From the NCBI GenBank assembly GCA_023079485.1, contig CM041084.1, forward strand, positions 8,988,609-9,052,608: a stretch of 64,000 nt of DNA, read 5' to 3'. Below, one piece after another: positions 11,371-26,100 of the stretch (the first letter of the stretch is position 1; every line of letters begins with the position of its first letter). This stretch comes from Archilochus colubris (taxonomy: Eukaryota > Chordata > Aves > Apodiformes > Trochilidae). The position numbers and the translations under genes were made by a program. Under the pieces are notes generated by a model, which searched no databases, was not told the DNA's origin, and worked only from the letters and a program-made list of their open reading frames with translations.

Positions 11371-12659
11371 TGCTCCTGTGAGATGCTGAGGGCTGGATGG
11401 TAGAAGGGAGCAGTGGGTTTTGAGCTGGAAAAGGCAGATTTGGGAATAAATCAGAGAGATTCTGTCACCCTGTTTTGTGAGGCTGCTGCTCCTAGATGTC
11501 TTGACAAAACGAGGGGAGCTGGAGAGGAACACAGTGACAGCAGGTGCCTGTGGCAGTGATGCAGACAGATGCTTGAGGAGGAAAAGGCAGAGCTCCTTCC
11601 TGGCATGGTCTGTGGCTGTTGTGAGGTCCACAAGTTTTCATGAGGTTTTAATTTTCATTCCTGGTTTCCCAGGCCTCTAAGCCATGACAAAAACAATGAA
11701 CAGCTGCTGGCTTAGCCCTGTGCTGATCAAGGTGAGGAATCCCAAAATAACATTTTAAGAAACATCCTTGTAACTTGGGAATTGGTAGTTCTCCTTGCCA
11801 TCCCTGGGCACAGAGCAGGGGCAGGCTGGGGAGGTGAGGAAGATCTGTGCCCAGCTGCACAGATTCAGCCCTGGGTGAGCAGGGAGAGCTGTGGCTCTGC
11901 CCACTCCCCCCCAGCAGTGACACTGGGGACGTGCCAGCATGGCCCAGCATTGCTGTGTGGTGAACAGGGAACTCCTCTGGAACACCAATATTAAAACCCA
12001 TCCTTGGGCTCAATCTCTTCACAGAAAGTGAAGGCTCGGGGAAGCACTTTTCTTCAACAGGGTTTGGGGATTTCTATTGACTTTGCCTCTGGGACATATA
12101 AACCTGCTTTTTCTCTCTGCAAATATCTCCTGGAAGCAGAGCAGGTACATGGATATCAGGATCTCCTTCCTGCAGCCCCTGGTGGAATTCCCAACCTTGC
12201 TGGAAAGCTCTGCCCTGCAGTGAGGCTTTCCCTCTGCAGCCTCTTCTGCCTGCAGGTACCAACCAGAAGGCCTCTGGCAAAAAGGAACTCTGCCAGGCTA
12301 TTGCACCTGAGTACAAATAATGCACTTTTTTGGCACAATTACATCATGGCATTAAAGGCAAGCCCTCAAGCAAAGTTACCTTGAATGCACCAGGAACTCC
12401 CGAGATCAGGTTTCAGGACTGACCTGTGATTTGCAAGATACCCAAGTGTCTACAGAAACCATGGTCTGTGCTTGCTTGTCTCCAGCTGGAGTGGTGCTGA
12501 TTTTGCTTCCACCACATTTGAGCAATTGGTTTTAGTGGCTAGAACATAACTTAAACTCTCAAATCCAAGATTGTTTGCCTCCTGAGGGATTTAGGTAACT
12601 TTCCTAAAAGATGGCAAAGAGCCAGTCTGTTATCTTGAATCCCAGTCTAGTTCCAGAAC
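11371..12659. other. Intergenic DNA with no gene found
   Basis: This is moderately GC-rich sequence. Open frames on both strands at 11648-12384 overlap one another and show no domain, so I treat them as chance. Confidence 0.45.
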
Positions 12660-12960
12660 AATCAGCTCTAAGTTGTTTAAGAAGACTGTGTACATTAAAG
12701 TGGCTGTAAATCAGCATAATGAAAACAACAGCATATGCAGAAATTCATTACATATCTGATACGCCGGGGTGTTATTTTATGATTTGGTGCATTTATGCTT
12801 TATGATTGTTTTGCAGCATAAAATTCAGCTGATGAATGCAAAATTACAAACTGCTGTCACTTCTCTTGCAGTAAACAGAACGCATTTCAATAAATAAATA
12901 AATAAAATAAACACCTAAATGTTTTGTTATAATAAAGTTACTCAGGGCCAAGAGTTCAAT
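12660..12960. promoter_or_regulatory. Candidate conserved non-coding element E (cluster of TTTATG sites)
   Basis: Four caudal/posterior-Hox-like TTTATG cores fall within 49 bases: TTTTATGA (12775-12782), ATTTATG (12791-12797), CTTTATGA (12798-12805) and, on the other strand, CATAAAA (12817-12823). A SOX-like ATTGTT lies at 12805-12810. A CpG-bearing ACGCCGGGG just upstream is unusual in AT-rich neutral DNA. An AATA microsatellite follows at about 12889-12909. Confidence 0.38.
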
Positions 12961-15900
12961 AAGGAGAATTTATAAACATATCATTTCAAATCTTGGAAGG
13001 ATTTCAACATAATTTGTTTGTGGTATGGTAAGTGAGGTGAAATCCATCTACAAGTCTCTCTGGAGTAATAAATATATGGAAGTGTCTATTTATATTTGCC
13101 ATGAATTTACTGTAGCAAAAAATGCTCTAGACTACCCAAATCAAATATGCATGACTTTTGGGTAAGGAGGGGACTCTTTAAGCACTTTATTCTCAAATAA
13201 GCTCAATATTCTTTCTCTGTGGACCAAAAACTCTGTTCTTTTTTTTACCCACTTGACTCAGATGCTGCCACTCAGAGGGTAAGAGCTACTGGTGTTGTTA
13301 AGGCCTTGAAGAATCAGGCCCCAGGGTCCCAGCTTTCAGCAATATTTTTGAATATGCTTTCATCTATGTTGACAGTGTAAATAAATTATAATAATTGAGA
13401 CTTCATTTTATGTCCATTTGTAAATGAACATAGATTTTTCAATTTATCTAAGTAATTAACCTTTACCAGAACTGCTGGCTGTAATGCAATGACAATTTTA
13501 TACAGAAAAGAGAAACCAGTGATTATCTGGATGTACTTTGGGCTTGCTAACCAACTCTACTCTCAAGCACATTCTCTGTTGTGCAGGTGGATAAGGCTGA
13601 AGAGTCAGTCACCCACTGCAAAATCTCTCATCATATTATCAGCAGCTCTTCCTGTAGGACAGTGAGAGATGGAGTTGCTGGAGGCAACAACTTTGCTAAA
13701 GCAGGACAGTTTTTCACTTAGTGGCACTGCTTTTATTTTAACCTTTGCTGCCATTCAACACTGGAATGAAATGAACCTATTTAACTATACACAGGACTTT
13801 GTAACCTTGCACAAGGAGCAGAACAAAATGATGGTCATCCAAAACTTCTGGTGAAGTTTTATTGAGGGGAGCTGCCAATTAGTAGATGCTATAGATCACC
13901 TGTTCCACTCCCATAGAAATCCTGTCTCCTTTCTACAGAGCTGTTTTTAGGTTCTAGGGCTTTTTTGTTCACTCTGAACAAATTCCATCACTAAGCTGGG
14001 ACTGACAGCCCTTCTAGCCAACACCAAAGATTTCTGGCTTGTTAGCTCTTTCCACCCCACCCATAAGATAAAAAGGGTCAGGAAAAGTAGGAATTACTAA
14101 AATCAGCCCTTCTCTTAAACCCATAGTCAGAGCTTTTGTAGCTGGAATTTAAGAAGGTGGTGGACAGAAGAAAATCTGATCGTGGATTGGATAATATCAA
14201 GGAGGACATGAAGGGATCAAGCAGCATGAAGGGATATATAGAGAAACAAGGGGGGCTGGAAATCTCATGCATCAAAGTCACTTTTAGTAGATTAGTATAG
14301 TGAAAGATAAATAAGAGATTACATAGGTATTTTTTGATCATACCCCAGGGCTGGATCAAGGGCTTCTCAAGGTCTCTGGCAACCTTATTTTCTAAGATCT
14401 GAGAGCAGTTCCAGGCTGAACTGCTGAAAAGCTGCTATGCAATATAATTGATTTTTAAAAGTACTCTGAGTTATTCTGGCCAATCCAAGAGGAGAAAATG
14501 TCCTTTCTGTCCTCCTCGTGTACAAATCATAAGATGGATAATAAGGTACAGATCTTGACAAAATTGCTTTCCCCTCCATTTTGGAATTGAATGCCTTGAA
14601 AGCATTGGCATGCTCCTCTTGCCTGGGTTTTGAACTCCCAAACCCAGGTTTTAGGTTCTTTTCCATTGTGAGAGGTAAGGCAAACATGCAAATGTTTTGA
14701 GTTTTGGGAAGTGGGGCAAAAAATCATCAAACCCTACACTGATTAAACTCTTGAGAAAGAAACAACAAAGTCAGCAAAAAGCTGCCACAAAAAAGGAGTT
14801 ACCTGATCATCCTAATGATAGCTCAGGTGACATCTTGCTTCCCTTAGCAGTTCTATATGAGCAACAGTTGCCTCTGATACCAGGCACCAGAGAGCCAAGG
14901 TGTGTTTTGGGGAAGAATGTGTGGGTTAGAGTGAAATTTGAGGCTGCATGCAATGGTGGTTTCACACATCCATAGCTCTGGGTCCTTTGAACATAGGTTC
15001 TTGTCACAAGAACCTTCCCAAAACAAGATGGAGAGGATATGTCAGGGCTGGGCAATGTTTAATGCACTGTCAGAAAGTCCTCACAAGCTTTACTCTGTGA
15101 GTAGAAACCACTGAGTTTTCCCACAAACCTGATTAACACACCAAACCTTGTAGCTATCAGAACTTATTTAAGAGCTGGGGTCCTATTCCCCTTCAGGCAG
15201 GCAAGTCATGAAATCTTTTTTTTTTTTTGTTCCTCTTTTTGGCCAGAAATTCCAGCCATGAGTTGGAAACTTTATTCTAAACCAAGAGTTCTTCTGCCAA
15301 ACACTCTGTTAACTGGAAAGGATTTTGTTGAAAAGTTTCTGTTCAGCTCTGGTGCATCCTGACACCAAGCTCCGAGGAAGCACAGTGGGATGCAAAAAGC
15401 CCCAAACCTGGATGTTACAAACTGGTGCAACCCTAACCAATGCATTCAACACTTCCATACATTTGTCTTATATGTTCCATCAGTTTAAATGGCTATTGTT
15501 CAATCAGATTAACTAAATACAGCTAATTAGAGCCATTAGCTGAAAGCAGCAACATACCCTGTGCAAGAGGCTGAGGTTGTTCTTTTTGTCTTGCATGTAG
15601 TGCCCAGAGTAAAGCAGCCCCTTTCTTAGGTTTCCTTACTTTTTTTTTCCTTACTTACAGTGTTAGGAATTAATATAAAGTGAAGACATCTGGATTCATT
15701 CTCATCCTAACTATTGTCAAGCAACCTGGGAGCAATCTCACTAAACATAACAGTTGTTATGGTCTAAGGTCAAAATCACAGGATTTTTGTAAAATTGCTT
15801 CTGACAAAGAAAATCTGCCTTTGTTTCTGGCTGCTTCTGATTTGCTGGATTGTCTCTGTGATGCCTACTCCAGTATCAGCGAATGGGTTTCTCTCCTGAC

Positions 15901-18439
15901 ATTTTCTCCATAAATTTCAGAATAACCTTGCTGGTTCATATTTTTAATGTGAGCTGAATGTTTGGTAGATGGAAAAGGGACAAGTGCAAGTCTCTGCTAC
16001 AGAATAATGGTAAACAATTGCGATGGGAACATTAAAATGTTACCTTGTGATTAAGGAATTACCAATGTCAAATGTCAGAAAATATCATATCTGACTCTCA
16101 CTGACTTTTAATAAAGATGAGTGAGTCAGAAGTGGTGACATCTGCTTGTGGTTGATGACTTCCAGTCTGCTGATGCAGTCGAATTCATTACAAATTCTCT
16201 TGTAAAGTAGATGGGGGCAATCATTGGAAGGTGTTGGGAAAGTGTGTAATTTTGGTCACTGTTGCTTATGAAGAGAAGTTTTCCAAGTTCTCCCACATGA
16301 AGGACTTGATTCAAAGCCCACTGACATGGAATAGGAACATTTTTGTGGACTTCACTGGATCTGGCCCATAGCTCCGAGCAGGGGATAAGTTCCTTGTCTT
16401 AGACTACATTTCAGAAGTGCCAGTACATGGGAATTTCATGGCACAGAACTGAAACAGCCTTTTCCAAAATGTTACCTCACCCTCTTGCTTAGTCCTGTGC
16501 TGACTGGGGACTTTCCTATGCACTGGACTTCCACTGGCTCATGTGAGCTACTGAGAGGTGTGGAGGGGTGACAAAATACTCTGGTGTGGGTACCAGCCCT
16601 TGCTCCTCATTGTTTCACCTGGAGATCCACTTACCTGTTTTTACTGCTGTGCACAAGGACTTTACCTCCTTGCTGCCTCTCCTGTCCTGGTAAGTGGTTA
16701 TAGGGTCCCTGGAAAAGCTTTTTCATCTTCAGTAGCTAATTCCAAGGGAGAATATTTGCACAATCCTCATTCTTGTTTGTTAAAAAAGGAGCCCAAGGCT
16801 GCCTGGAGGGAAAAGTCCAAGCTTGCTTGGTGCCTGGGCATTGGCCTGGCCATTTGGTTAGGAGGGGTAAAAAATGTTAGAGTCTACCTGGCGAGCATAT
16901 CTCCCAGCCTTGATTCTTTCTGTATTCAGTACAGATGGCTAAAACCCAAGCCCAGGTACATTGACAGCCATCAAGGTGGACAGAAATTCCTTTTAATTCT
17001 TCCAGATGTGGTCTTTACTCCAGAACACAGATGTAGCTGGACTTCTGGGTGCATTGTCCCATGGAGTTTGGTTCAGTTCTGACATTAGGATGCCACAAAA
17101 TGAAACCAATGTGGTATTTTGCTCCCCTCCTTCCAGTGTGATTTAGAGAAGTCAGGTGAACCTTGTTTCAACCTTGTTCTTAGGTTCTAAATAGTCATTT
17201 CATTTAGGACATTTGACTAAAAGCCCTTTTCATGGAACCAGCTCCTGCAGGAAAGATGCCAGCAATTAATGAAAGATGATAAAATAATAAAAGAAGTAAT
17301 ACATTAGCTATATTCTCCTTGCACATTTGGGCAGTCCTTTTCATTATATCCTCTTCATGGACATCCTCCAGCAACAATTGAAGAGCTGCTTTATTGCTGT
17401 ACTGTGACTGTTTTGGTTTCCAGACATTAACAAGTTATTGTAATGCAGAGACCCTCTCTTGCTCTTCCATTTCCTGCTGGGAGATTTGATGCAGATAAGA
17501 AAAAAAAGGGGTTGGTATGTTGCATTTATACAATTTCAGTGTGTATATAAATACATCGAAAGGAATTTTGACCTTTGACTTCCTGCAAACATGCACAGGT
17601 GCAAATACACCTTAGGGATGCTGGTGTGCACTTTTCTGGCTGAGCAGCACAGTACTACGTAGCCATCCTGGCCACATCACTCTAATGTTGATAATTTATT
17701 TACTGAGCCACTATCTTCTGAGTAGAGAAACCAGAGGGACTCCACCAGCCCACAGTGCAGTAATTTCCCAGCATCTTGGAAACAAAAATCTCTCTCCCTT
17801 CTTGTCGAGCAGGAGTCACACTGGAGATTGAGGACAGATTCCTCTGTGGCACAAATTTCATGACCATGTAACCCTCTCAGTGCCAGCTCTTCCAGCACCA
17901 GCACAAACAGCCTGGAGGTGCTGCTCAAAGCTTGACTCTGCTTTTGTAAAAATCAGAAATAGCTCTCCAGGTGATCCTGACTGTTGGCATCAGGTGGGAA
18001 TGGGCATTTTGGGGCCAACGTGCAGGTTGGATTATTTTGAGGCAAGACATGTTGTATGGTCAAGCCCAAGGAGAAAGCAACTGATGTGTTATTCACTCAT
18101 TCCACTCTCTCTGAATGCTTTCAGACAACTCATTGAGAAAGGCAGCAGCAGAAATGGGGCTGAGAGGAGACCACTCCTAGGCTGCCTGTGTACTGCAGCC
18201 CAGGGTGCTTGCTTCAGAGTATTTTTATGTATTGCATAGAAATCAAATGCTGCATCTGATTTTTCATTCTAAAATAACCCTGTTGCTATAGAATTTTATG
18301 AAAATCTCCAAAATTCTCAGTGTTATTCTTCCTTTGCCTACACTTTCCCAGCTGCCTTTCTTCTGAAGTAGCTGTTCTAGTTCTATATGTATATATATAT
18401 TTAAATCTTCAACTATCAAATAGTAGTTAGCCAGCCTGG
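12961..18439. other. Intergenic DNA with no gene found
   Basis: I find no gene. The longest frame (16558-17082, + strand, 174 codons) shows no known domain. A small homeodomain-core patch (GATTAACT, CTAATTAGAG) lies at 15505-15535. Confidence 0.45.
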
Positions 18440-18680
18440 AAGAAGAATGTCGATGTGCTGTCAATCATTTATACAAAGTAATTGATTAACTGGCACAATG
18501 TTAATCTCTAAATCAGCAGCAATAAATTATATAAGTTTAAATCTTGACCTAAATGTACTAAAACACTTCTAATTGGCATTGTTGCTGCTGTAAAATGACT
18601 GATTAATCTGCATTCATACCATAATCTTTGTTGCTCCTAAAATGCCTTTTTGTGTCTATCAGTGACTCGGTGCCAAGCAA
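18440..18680. promoter_or_regulatory. Candidate conserved non-coding element F
   Basis: The segment contains AATTGATTAACTGG, ATGTTAATC, AATAAATTATATAAG, CTAATTGGCATTG and TGATTAATCTGC within 200 bases. It is AT-rich but not simple sequence. Enhancer function is inferred from motif density only. Confidence 0.3.
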
Positions 18681-21600
18681 GGAGAGAGATGCTGCTTTTG
18701 CTTTCTCTCAGGAATGTCTTGAGTGGGAAAGCTGATATTTTTCCCTGGTAGCACTGGCCTCTAATTTTAATTATTGTTGCAATGCTATTTATTGTCTCTG
18801 TTGAGTCCCAATACGCTCAGTGTTACACAAACCCAAGACAGAGCACTTCTAAGCCCAGAAATTAGAGAAGAATAAGTAGGAGACCACAAAACAATGATGA
18901 AACATCACAACAGACACCAGTTCCAGTGCATCAGAACTATTGACAAGTTTTCAGCAGGCATTAAAGTGAATGGGAGTTGCAAGAAGAAGAGACATTTAAT
19001 TTTATTTTATGCTTTATCTAATTATTTTCTAGCAATTCAACACTGCAAAGACCCTGGAAATCAGCTTTGCCTGACAGTTGAATGCTTTCCTAGGGAAAGG
19101 GGTATAACCAAAATCCCACTGTTAAAGTGAACCATAAATCCTGGGGCCCATGGGCAGCTGGAATTAATGCAGAATACCATAGTGGTCCCAGTATTAGGAT
19201 GGCTGTGTCCAGGCTTCCTTTATCTGCATGTCTTCTCTAGGCTGCACACAGCTCAGCCTGACTGTTGAACCCAACCTTCTGGTACAAACACCAGGTACAA
19301 AGAGGATTTGTAAAGTAGTGCTTTAACTTTGTGAAAAACAGTTTTCTGATGAAGAAGCAAAGCAGACCATCATCAGGACCCAGCCCTGCCTTCTTTGAAG
19401 TCAGGGAACTGAAGATGTTTTCTGGCAGACAAAATACAGCTCACCCCTTCCTGTTCCTTCACCCAAACTGCTGAGAAACCCAAGTGGCAGCTTCATGTTG
19501 TAAAAACCTTAAAAAATAAAGTAAAAATAATAAAAGACCCAAATCCTGCTGGATTAAGCTGAGGCCCAACTTCTAAACTGTTGGGAACTAAGTCAGTATA
19601 AAAACTCAGCTAACAAAGTCACAATGCTTTCCATCCCAGAGCCTTCCATTCTCTTCTGGTTTATTCATTATCAGCCCAAGTTCTATACCTTTAACTTTAT
19701 TATTGCTCTCATTCCACATGTAGTTTGAAGATGAAAAAATGTTGAAACGGTACCATATGTGAACTGAAAAAAAAAAAAAAGAAATCCAGTCTACCATGAC
19801 ACTGTAGCCATGATTTTAAATATTGTAAATCTTTATTACATTGTAAGTGTCTCATTTTTAAATAAGAGTCTTCAAATCTGAAAACCTGTGTTTTAGCACA
19901 AAATTGGTTAAAGGAATCCCAAACATTTAGAAAACCATCAGGCTGATCAGAAAGCAGCATGAGCAACATCATTCCTTTTGCCTTTCTGCCTCTTCCCATG
20001 AACCCAAGGACAATACTGGGAGCAGCTGAGTTTTGTAGGATTCTGGAGAAAGGTATTGGCAAGGCAGAAGGAAGCAAAGAATTTATAAGGGAAACAGCAC
20101 AGGTTTCTCTCTCCAGACATAGGTCAAACACCTGTGGGTGCTGATAAGCTCTGTGTGTTCTACAATATGTGTTGTTATCTTGCAGAGTGAGAGTACAGGT
20201 GACAGGGTACACATCCCTTGAAGGACAGAAGGTTTCTCACCTCGTGGACATCTGAGGGGCTGAAAGGAGGGGCTGAAGGAGGACATCTCCCTCTCATGCT
20301 GTGAAAAGTCCCACATTTTTTTGCTACATGCTGTGGGTGTGGATATCAACTGGAAAGCAAGTGCACTGGTGCAGTGTAAACTGGGTGCTGCAGGTGAGCA
20401 CTGGGGTGGCAGAGGGCTGTGGGCAAATACTGGTATCCTACTGTTAGGTTTTTTGTATTTGTCAGTCAGAGAGGAAAATATTTAACACCTTTTAAATGTA
20501 CTTTAATAAGTTTTTTATTTTTTAGGAAATGTTTTTTTGGTATGTTTCATCTGTCATTCTTGTCTGCTTCTGTGGAGAATTTCCTAGCTACAATGTTTGA
20601 AAAGGGTGAGCAGTGACTGGGTGAAAGGAGCAATGAGCTGGAGAGGAAATAGTGCTGTGAAAGCAGCCAATTTAATCTTCTCCATGTAAAATCCTGTAGG
20701 TGAGGGGAGGAAATGCCAGTTGCTGGCTATCTTTCATCAGACATCTCTGTCATTTGAAGTTTCCTCTATGAGGATTAGGAAGTATAAAAGTGTGGAGTAT
20801 TAATCATAATCAGTTGTTAAACTGACCTCTGTAATTAATTTAGGGGTTTTCCTTCTTTCAGAACACCCAATTGCTCCATCTTGTCCTTTAAAAGCAACGT
20901 GAAAATTACTCTTAAGGATGCTTTGTTATCTCTGTGTCACTTGTGGTTTTCTTAGGTGGGGTTGGGTAAGTTGGAAGGTGAGTGCTATGATTTCTCTGAT
21001 CACAGGAATCAGAGTATTCAGTTTCCAAAAAAGAAAGCTGATGTCTTGTATCCTAGATATCAGGAACTGAAATAAAAAAAAGCTAGTAAAATCAAAACAC
21101 CCAGAAGTCCTGTGGAAGCCATCTGACTGATCAGCTCCACCACTGTCAGTCTCTTGTTCTGACTCACCAGCTGCAAGGCACCACAGATTTCTGGATCAGG
21201 AGCTGACTGAAGTAGTCTAAAAAAAGAAATAAAAGCATACACTACAAACATTTCTCAGAATTTATAAACACAACAGATTTCAGTCCTTCCTTGAATGTCA
21301 TGAAGAAGCACTGAAAGATCTTTTAAGATCTTGTATGGCTTTAAAATTATTATAAAAGCCACAAATAGTCGTGTGCTTCTGGTTGCATCCTTGTGATCAT
21401 CCTTGTAATCATCCTTGGTTAACTTTCATGTCAAGATTTTCTCTAGAGCTGTGAGAGCTCTAACCTTGAAATGTGGGACTGCCACAGAGCCACTTGCTCC
21501 AGGAGCTGGCAGAGTGGCAGGGAGACAGAGAAAGGGGAAGTTTGGGGCTCAGACTGTGCTGATGGGCCCTTAGTGAGAGGCTTTTTTGGCCAAGAGACTC

Positions 21601-22983
21601 TCACACTGCAGGAGATGAGTTTATAACTCAGCAAAATGATGAATCACTCAACTGGCAAAGCTGAAGTTACTCCTCAGATAAAATAATATGTTATTTCTGA
21701 TATTCCCTGTGTGACTTGTCCTAGAGAAACACAGTGCATTGCTTATTTTTCATCAGAAGTAATACAAAATCAGTTGTTTGACACAGTATTTGCCTTCAAA
21801 AAAACCCTTGTGATAAACCAATTTGGAACATAATTTACAACAGACACATTTTAGGAAGAGTACTCTATGGCAAGCTCTAGGATCTAAAACTGCAGTGACT
21901 CTATTCAAGCCAAGATTTACACATCAGTAAACCTTAAAATAGCCCATGTCCTAGATTTTAGAATAATCTACAAATGGGTCGTTTTTCAACTGATAGACTT
22001 GAGAAACTCTATTGTTAGACAGATCCAAATAATAATTTTATTTGCCAATAAAGTTTTCCAGAAGAATGGCTTTAAAAATGGTTAGAACATAATGTAATGA
22101 CTTTATCTAATTTTCAGCTAATGGGTTTGGTTTCCTATGACTAAGAGTTTGGGACAGAGATATGTTATTATTCATATATCAGAAAATAATTTAAATGTCC
22201 ATGCAAACCTAAGTCCTGGGCTGTCTTTTAAGTATTTGTCATTAAATCAATTAATTTTCCAAATTTTGAGCCCATTTGTGATCAGATCCATTTGTTACAT
22301 TAGGCAGTGTTTCTTGCAACATTACCATTAGTGGAATATTAAGTGACAACACTCACATGATGATCTACAGATTGCAGAGAAAAGGCACAGGAAGATGTTA
22401 CTGAACCCACTTTCAATATTTCCCCAAATTTATAAGATTTTTAAATGGCCAAAAGTTAAAAATAGTACACTGCTATTGCCACAAAGTTAATTAAGAAGAA
22501 AAAGGAAAAGCCAATCAAAGTAATAGGAGATATACATTAGCAGATGCATACAGTAGGAATGTGCCTTCTGTCTTTACTTTGCCACAGTCTAGTAGCCAGA
22601 CTTCAAATCCAGAAATCTTTAAAATGTCTATTTTTTTACCTTTAACACTGCTTTTCATGAAAGGTACTGGTGACAAGGACCAAAATCTCATATTAGTGTT
22701 ACTGAAGAACAGAAAAACAACAAAACTCCTCCCAAAACCATGGTAATTTTCTTACATAGTATAAGCTACTCAACAAAGGCATTTGTAAATTTTCAGAAAA
22801 CTTACTGTAGTCAACTACAACTTTTTGTAGTAGAAAACCTTCTAAATTCCTGAACTGAGAGCATCTCAATGAAACCTTCAGTGGAGAGACATTTTGGTGG
22901 GTTCATATTAAACAGTACTTCCAAAACTGCATCTGTCATCTTACATAGAAATTAAATGCACAGGACAAGATGCATCTTGGGTT
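18681..22983. other. Intergenic DNA with no gene found
   Basis: No gene is supported. A poly-A tract lies at about 19768-19781. A threefold imperfect tandem of an ATCCTTGTGATC-type 12-mer lies at 21387-21417. Confidence 0.45.
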
Positions 22984-23102
22984 ATTCTCTCTCTCTCTCT
23001 CTCTCTCTCTTCTTTTTTTTTGTTTTGTTTTCTTTTTTGTTTGTTTGTTTTTGTTTTTTTTGTTTTGTTTTTTGTTTTGTTTTTTGTTTGTTTGGTTTTT
23101 TT
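22984..23102. repeat. Compound microsatellite (CT)n-(TTTTG)n
   Basis: About 13 CT units are followed by about 80 bases of T-rich TTTG/TTTTG/TTTTTG units. It is pure simple sequence. The minus-strand frame across it (a lysine/arginine-rich peptide) is an artefact. Confidence 0.95.
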
Positions 23103-26100
23103 GGTGCAAGATGACCACTAACTGTAAAAGAATGATGCAAAATTAGCTAAATGACCTAATGTTCTTTTAATGATCAAGTATTAAGGATGATTATTCTAGG
23201 TTTTTGGGTGATAAAAACTTATACCATTAGCCAGCTACAATCTGATACTGGAAGGGGTCACTGTCTCTAACAGCTATGAATTAATCTAGCCCAGGAGTGT
23301 CATCACTATAGAAGTAATACAATTTCTTTTGCCTTAGGTTTCTTTTTCTGAGCCTGCTTGACTTGAGTTGAATTACACTGCAAACTGACTTTCAAATTGT
23401 GCCCATACAGATCTGCATTTATTCACTTCTCTGACAAAGCCAAATTTTACAATTCATGGTACAGGTAAAAACTGACCTGCTCAGCAACTTCATTCCCAGG
23501 AAACGTGGAAGAACATTTCTTTTGGGGCTCACAGAGAAATTGTGAGAAGACCCTGGATAAACAGATGGCCTGGGTTCACACTACCCAGTGGCTCTGTAAG
23601 AACTGAGCATGGTCCAGGCTTCTTCAGCATCTTAACATTTGGTGCTCATCTGACTTGAATTTGTCTTGTCTCACTCATCTTAAAAGCTTCTGTGTGTTGA
23701 CTGGACTATAACTAAAAATTGCATTTCAGTTATGACATCAGCTAACTTTGCTATAATGCAGCCAGATGCCTATGTTATTTTCATTCCAAAATTGTTACTT
23801 GGTTACCTGAACATCAGTAACCTGTGAGGTTTCAAAGGATTATGGATTAACAAAAAAAAAAAAAAGTAAAATGTTGAAAAATAGAATCAATATGGCATTC
23901 AGTAACTTTGTTGTGTTTGAACATGAACAATATATAAACATCACAAAAATACTGACAGAATTTTCTGCTTTAGATATTCCATGTTAAATGAAACCTTTGC
24001 TGCCCAGCCTGTTCATAGGGAAGTGGGGAAAAAGATCCATGCTGAATTCTGCTCATTCTCTGCTTTTCTATCTGATTTTGGGCAAGCCATGAAGGCTCCT
24101 CCTTGTCTCACTAGAGTAATAAATACTTTCAGCTTTTCCTCACATTGGTGTCTATTAGACCTAAACTCTCAAAAGTGATTACTGTTTTTTACTATGTTTT
24201 CAAAAGCAATGTAACTCCATTTTCAGGAAGTCTCTAGATGATCTACCATAATCAAAATAACTCAAATTTTGGACGTTTCTCTCTCCTACTTTGTTTTTCT
24301 GTATCTGTCATGTTTTTACAGCTATGTTTCTTATTTTCATATTGCAGCACACATGCTCAAACTGTGCTGGTTGGTGAGTGTTTCCTCAGCATCTTCCACA
24401 CTTCCTATGGTGATCTGCTCATCATATTTCATCATCAAATGCAAGGTTAAATACATTTTACAGACATTTTAGGCATGAGACTTGCAAGGTTAATACAAGT
24501 ACAGCAATAACTGCTCTTTGAATACAATTATACTTTCTCTGTAGTCACTCAGCTGTAGCTTTTTTTTCCTAGATACTAAGGTTATGCTATGGAAAGTGTT
24601 ACTTTCTATCAGGCCTTGTTATTAGTCTTCCTGAGATTAATGTTCTTAAAAACAACATAAAATCTATGAAAGATTTCACGCCTTTGGAAATTGTTACCAG
24701 GGATATTTTATTTAGTAAATTCATGATGAGCAGTGACACATTGCTGGCAGATTAAGTACAGCAGGAGATTGCTCTGCAAAACTGTCATTCTAGAGGCAAC
24801 AGCCTGAAACTAAGTAAACAGCATTTCTTGAGGTCAGAAGTTAAACATACCTGTAAAATCTGGTTCCCTTTTCAGTCTTATCAACTCAATAGATCGTGGA
24901 CAGTACGAGGCCAACAAATACATCTCACATGCTATATATTTTTTTGCTCCACAGAGTTGTTTTTGTGGCTCCTGAGGATGGGAGCTTTAACTAGGAAACA
25001 TCTCAGTTTGGGGCAATGTTAGGAAGAAAAATAGCACTTAAGCATGCAGATTATCTGTGATATACTGCCTGATGACTCCCAACCATTTTAAACATTCCAT
25101 GTAATTGTAATTTAAAAATAATTAAAGTGGAGGCAAGGGATTTAGCTACCTGCCATATAAATAACAATAAACTTCCTGATATCCCTTAGTTTAGTCACCT
25201 GAAAATTATGAACACTAGTTGTAAGTAGTAAGGAGATGAGATGTATGAGTCAGTCTCCTGAAAGAAATTCATGACCTACTCAAAGTTAGATTTAAAATAT
25301 ACTATTTCTAGGAAGGCTTTCAAAGATAGCCTACCCTAGAAACTAATCCTGTTAAAAAAGCTTCATATGAACAAATGAAAATAGCAAGAGGAGTAATTGA
25401 TGATATTTAACCTGTGTACCCTCTACTCTTTTATCTTTTTTACTTTTTCTCTAATTTAGGCTTTATGGTACTTTGGATGGTAAGGGGAAAAAAATCAAGG
25501 TCAAGTTTTCTGGTGTAATCTGTCTGCTTTGCAACATTACATTTTCCTTAAAATTACTGTAATACCAGTTCAGTGAAAAAAAAACCTCAGTCAAGCAGAA
25601 ATCATCTAAGATGAAGGATCACCAGGGAATTTCTCCAGCACCTGTACAATATTTCTATTAGTTACTGTGACACACACCTGAGAAATCTGTCAACAGTAAA
25701 AAGTTGAGAAGTGGCCTCAGTACTGAATGAATCTAAGTATCCATCAGAAAGAAAGTAATGAATAACCCAAAGCTCTGGAATCCAAAACTGAGATCTAATT
25801 TTATTGTTCAAAAGTGTCCTGTCTTAGAGAAACCATCAGAGGAACTTGGGCTCATCAACTGATAAAGTCTGAATAAAAAGAAGCTCAGAATATACCAGTG
25901 AGTACCAGGACTGTCAAGAGATAATAAATTCATGCAGAGATGAGAAAAGTAAATGGAAATGATGCATTCACAGCAGTACTTCAAAGAATGAAAGGAAAGT
26001 TTCACTATGATAGGAGACACCTGACAAAAGGTGTGATGGAGGTCTCATATGATGATGAAGGGAGTGGGGAGCCCACCTTACAAAAAAGATGTCGTGGTTC

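Noticed and set aside
16558..17082. 174-codon open frame on + strand
   Set aside because: No domain, no similarity I recognise, scattered Cys/Trp composition typical of translated non-coding DNA; no promoter or splice context.
19709..20212. 167-codon frame on - strand
   Set aside because: It runs through a poly-A/poly-T tract (phenylalanine run) and shows no protein-like pattern.
22936..23118. Lys/Arg-rich small protein
   Set aside because: It is a translation of a (CT)n-(TTTTG)n microsatellite.
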